From Siphonodentalium dalli (lineage: Eukaryota; Mollusca; Scaphopoda; Gadilida; Siphonodentaliidae): DNA of 64,000 bases. Of this stretch, positions 63,201 through 64,000 are shown in pieces. The first letter of the stretch is position 1. Every line of letters begins with the position of its first letter. Both the position numbers and the translations under genes were made by a program. The notes below the pieces were generated by a model. It made no database searches. It was not told the DNA's origin and worked only from the letters and a program-made list of their open reading frames with translations. The stretch is from positions 35,934,194 to 35,998,193 of the forward strand of contig CP136069.1 in the NCBI GenBank assembly GCA_032622095.1, given 5' to 3'.

Positions 63201-64000
63201 TGCATCTGCACGGGCAAAATCCCTTTAACGTTTTGGACCCTTGTATCGTATCAATGTGCAAGCAGGCATGTTTCGCGATAGGACGGCACATTCTGTCGCA
63301 GGCCGGACCTCACTGTTTGGCTAATGAGCAGGGGTTGGGAGTTGGATAATTGGGGTGGGGCAGGCTGTTTGAGGCCCCATAAAATGCCCAGTATTTTTGA
63401 AAGCGACTGTACATTTCATCTGCAAGGGCAAAATCCCTTTAACGTTTTGGACACTTTTATCGTATTAATGTGCAAGCAGGCATGTTTCGCGATAGGACGG
63501 CACATTCGGTCGAAGGCCGAACCTCACGGTTTGGCTAATGAGCAGGGGTTGGGAGTTGGATAATTGGGGTGGGGCAGGCTGTTTGAGGCCCCATAAAACG
63601 CCCAGTATTTTTGAAAGCGACTGTACTTTGCATCTGCACGGGCAAAATCCCTTTAACGTTTTGGACACTTTTATCGTATCAATGTGCAAGCAGGCATGTT
63701 TCGCGATAGGATGGCACATTCGGTCGCAGGCCGGACCTCACGGTTTGGCTAATGAGCAGGGGTTGGGAGTTGGATAATTGAGGTGGGGCAGGCTGGTTGA
63801 GGCCCAATACAATGCCCAGTATTTTTGAAAGCGACGGTACTTTGCATCTGCACAGGCAACATCCCTTTAGGGTTTGGACACTTTTATCGTATCAATGTGC
63901 AAGTAGGCATGTTTCGCGATAGGACGGCACATTCGGTCGCAGGCCGGACCTCACGGTTTGGCTAATGAGCAGGGGTTGGGAGTTGGATAATTGGGGTGGG
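60250..64000 (+). repeat. Higher-order module, copy D (runs off the window)
   Basis: From about 60,250-60,470 the order matches 35.65 kb onward at an offset of 24,604 (35,939 with 60,543; 36,722 with 61,326; 37,652 with 62,256). A six-monomer piece of it is duplicated in tandem at 1,282-bp spacing (61,828 with 63,110; 62,256 with 63,538), and the second copy is cut by the window end. Confidence 0.85.

Larger units (their letters stand above)
1..64000. repeat. 214-bp tandem satellite array spanning the entire window
   Basis: The same unit recurs every 214 bp from the first to the last base, about 299 unit lengths, with no intervening unique sequence. Landmarks in order within a unit are a G-rich run (GGGGTTGGGAGTTGG), an AT step (ATAATT), GGGGTGGGGCAGG, a TTTGAGGCCCCATAAAATG segment, an A/T-rich GTATTTTTGAAAGCG segment, TTTAACGTTTTGGACAC, TTTCGCGATAGGACGGC and CGCAGGCCGGACCTCACGG. 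Monomers differ by point changes and a few recurrent indels. Single-base losses give 213-bp units. The array runs off both ends of the window, so its true size is unknown. Organisation and uniformity are those of eukaryotic satellite DNA; the host and chromosomal position cannot be read from the sequence. I do not recognise the monomer as a named satellite. Confidence 0.98.
54378..64000 (+). repeat. Plus-oriented satellite block 6
   Basis: About 45 monomers with no further orientation change. It holds two more copies of the approximately 24-monomer module: one from about 55.4 kb, which lacks four monomers (855 bp) near 56.8 kb, and one from about 60.4 kb. A 1,282-bp six-monomer duplication starts near 61.8 kb and runs off the window. 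Confidence 0.95.

Noticed and set aside
1-64000. CRISPR array or bacterial repeat locus
   Set aside because: The unit is 214 bp with no distinct spacers, no cas genes and higher-order periodicity; not a CRISPR architecture.

Overview
The whole 64 kb window is one tandem satellite-DNA array with no unique-sequence flank. The repeat unit is 214 bp. An exact-consensus monomer lies at 8,432-8,645, about half G+C (108 of 214 bases by hand count). Roughly 300 copies follow head to tail, usually differing from one another at a few positions. I see no protein-coding gene, RNA gene, transposon, CRISPR array, promoter or replication origin that stands apart from the repeat. The many overlapping open frames on both strands come from the unit itself: it lacks stops over most of one frame on each strand, and its length is not a multiple of three.

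The composition and scale (a megasatellite-like block, monomer slightly above nucleosome-repeat length, higher-order periods, inversions) point to heterochromatin of a eukaryotic chromosome assembled from long reads. I cannot name the species or say whether the block is centromeric, pericentromeric or subtelomeric.

Layout by orientation, calling the strand shown at position 1 plus: plus 1-25,294; minus 25,295-27,110; plus 27,111-41,252; minus 41,253-43,763; plus 43,764-48,217; minus 48,218-48,453; plus 48,454-50,944; minus 50,945-53,457; plus 53,458-54,144; minus 54,145-54,377; plus 54,378-64,000. Ten orientation switches therefore lie in the window, eight of them within 13.1 kb (41.25-54.38 kb).

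Layout by higher-order structure: 1-15 kb is a mosaic of multi-monomer duplications with offsets of about 4.7, 5.13, 2.98, 2.13 and 0.855 kb. A clean 3,198-bp tandem duplication (15 monomers) occupies 16.3-22.7 kb. The 24-34 kb region holds a three-copy block near 24.2, 27.2 and 30.7 kb, a 4,068-bp-offset duplication, and a 1.8-kb inverted block. From 34 kb to the end the array is built from a higher-order module of about 24 monomers (5.13 kb), with copies starting near 35.6, 43.9, 55.4 and 60.4 kb. These copies are interrupted by inverted segments, one copy of which was itself re-duplicated together with its breakpoint.

The most interesting signal is this breakpoint architecture: a 2.5-kb-arm inverted repeat centred at 40,657, the same plus-to-minus junction present twice, one minus-to-plus junction present four times, a small fold-back at 54.1 kb, and a perfect 13-bp hairpin exactly at the 25.3-kb breakpoint. 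The pattern suggests fold-back or template-switching rearrangement followed by unequal exchange. That mechanism is inference; the repeats and junctions are directly visible.
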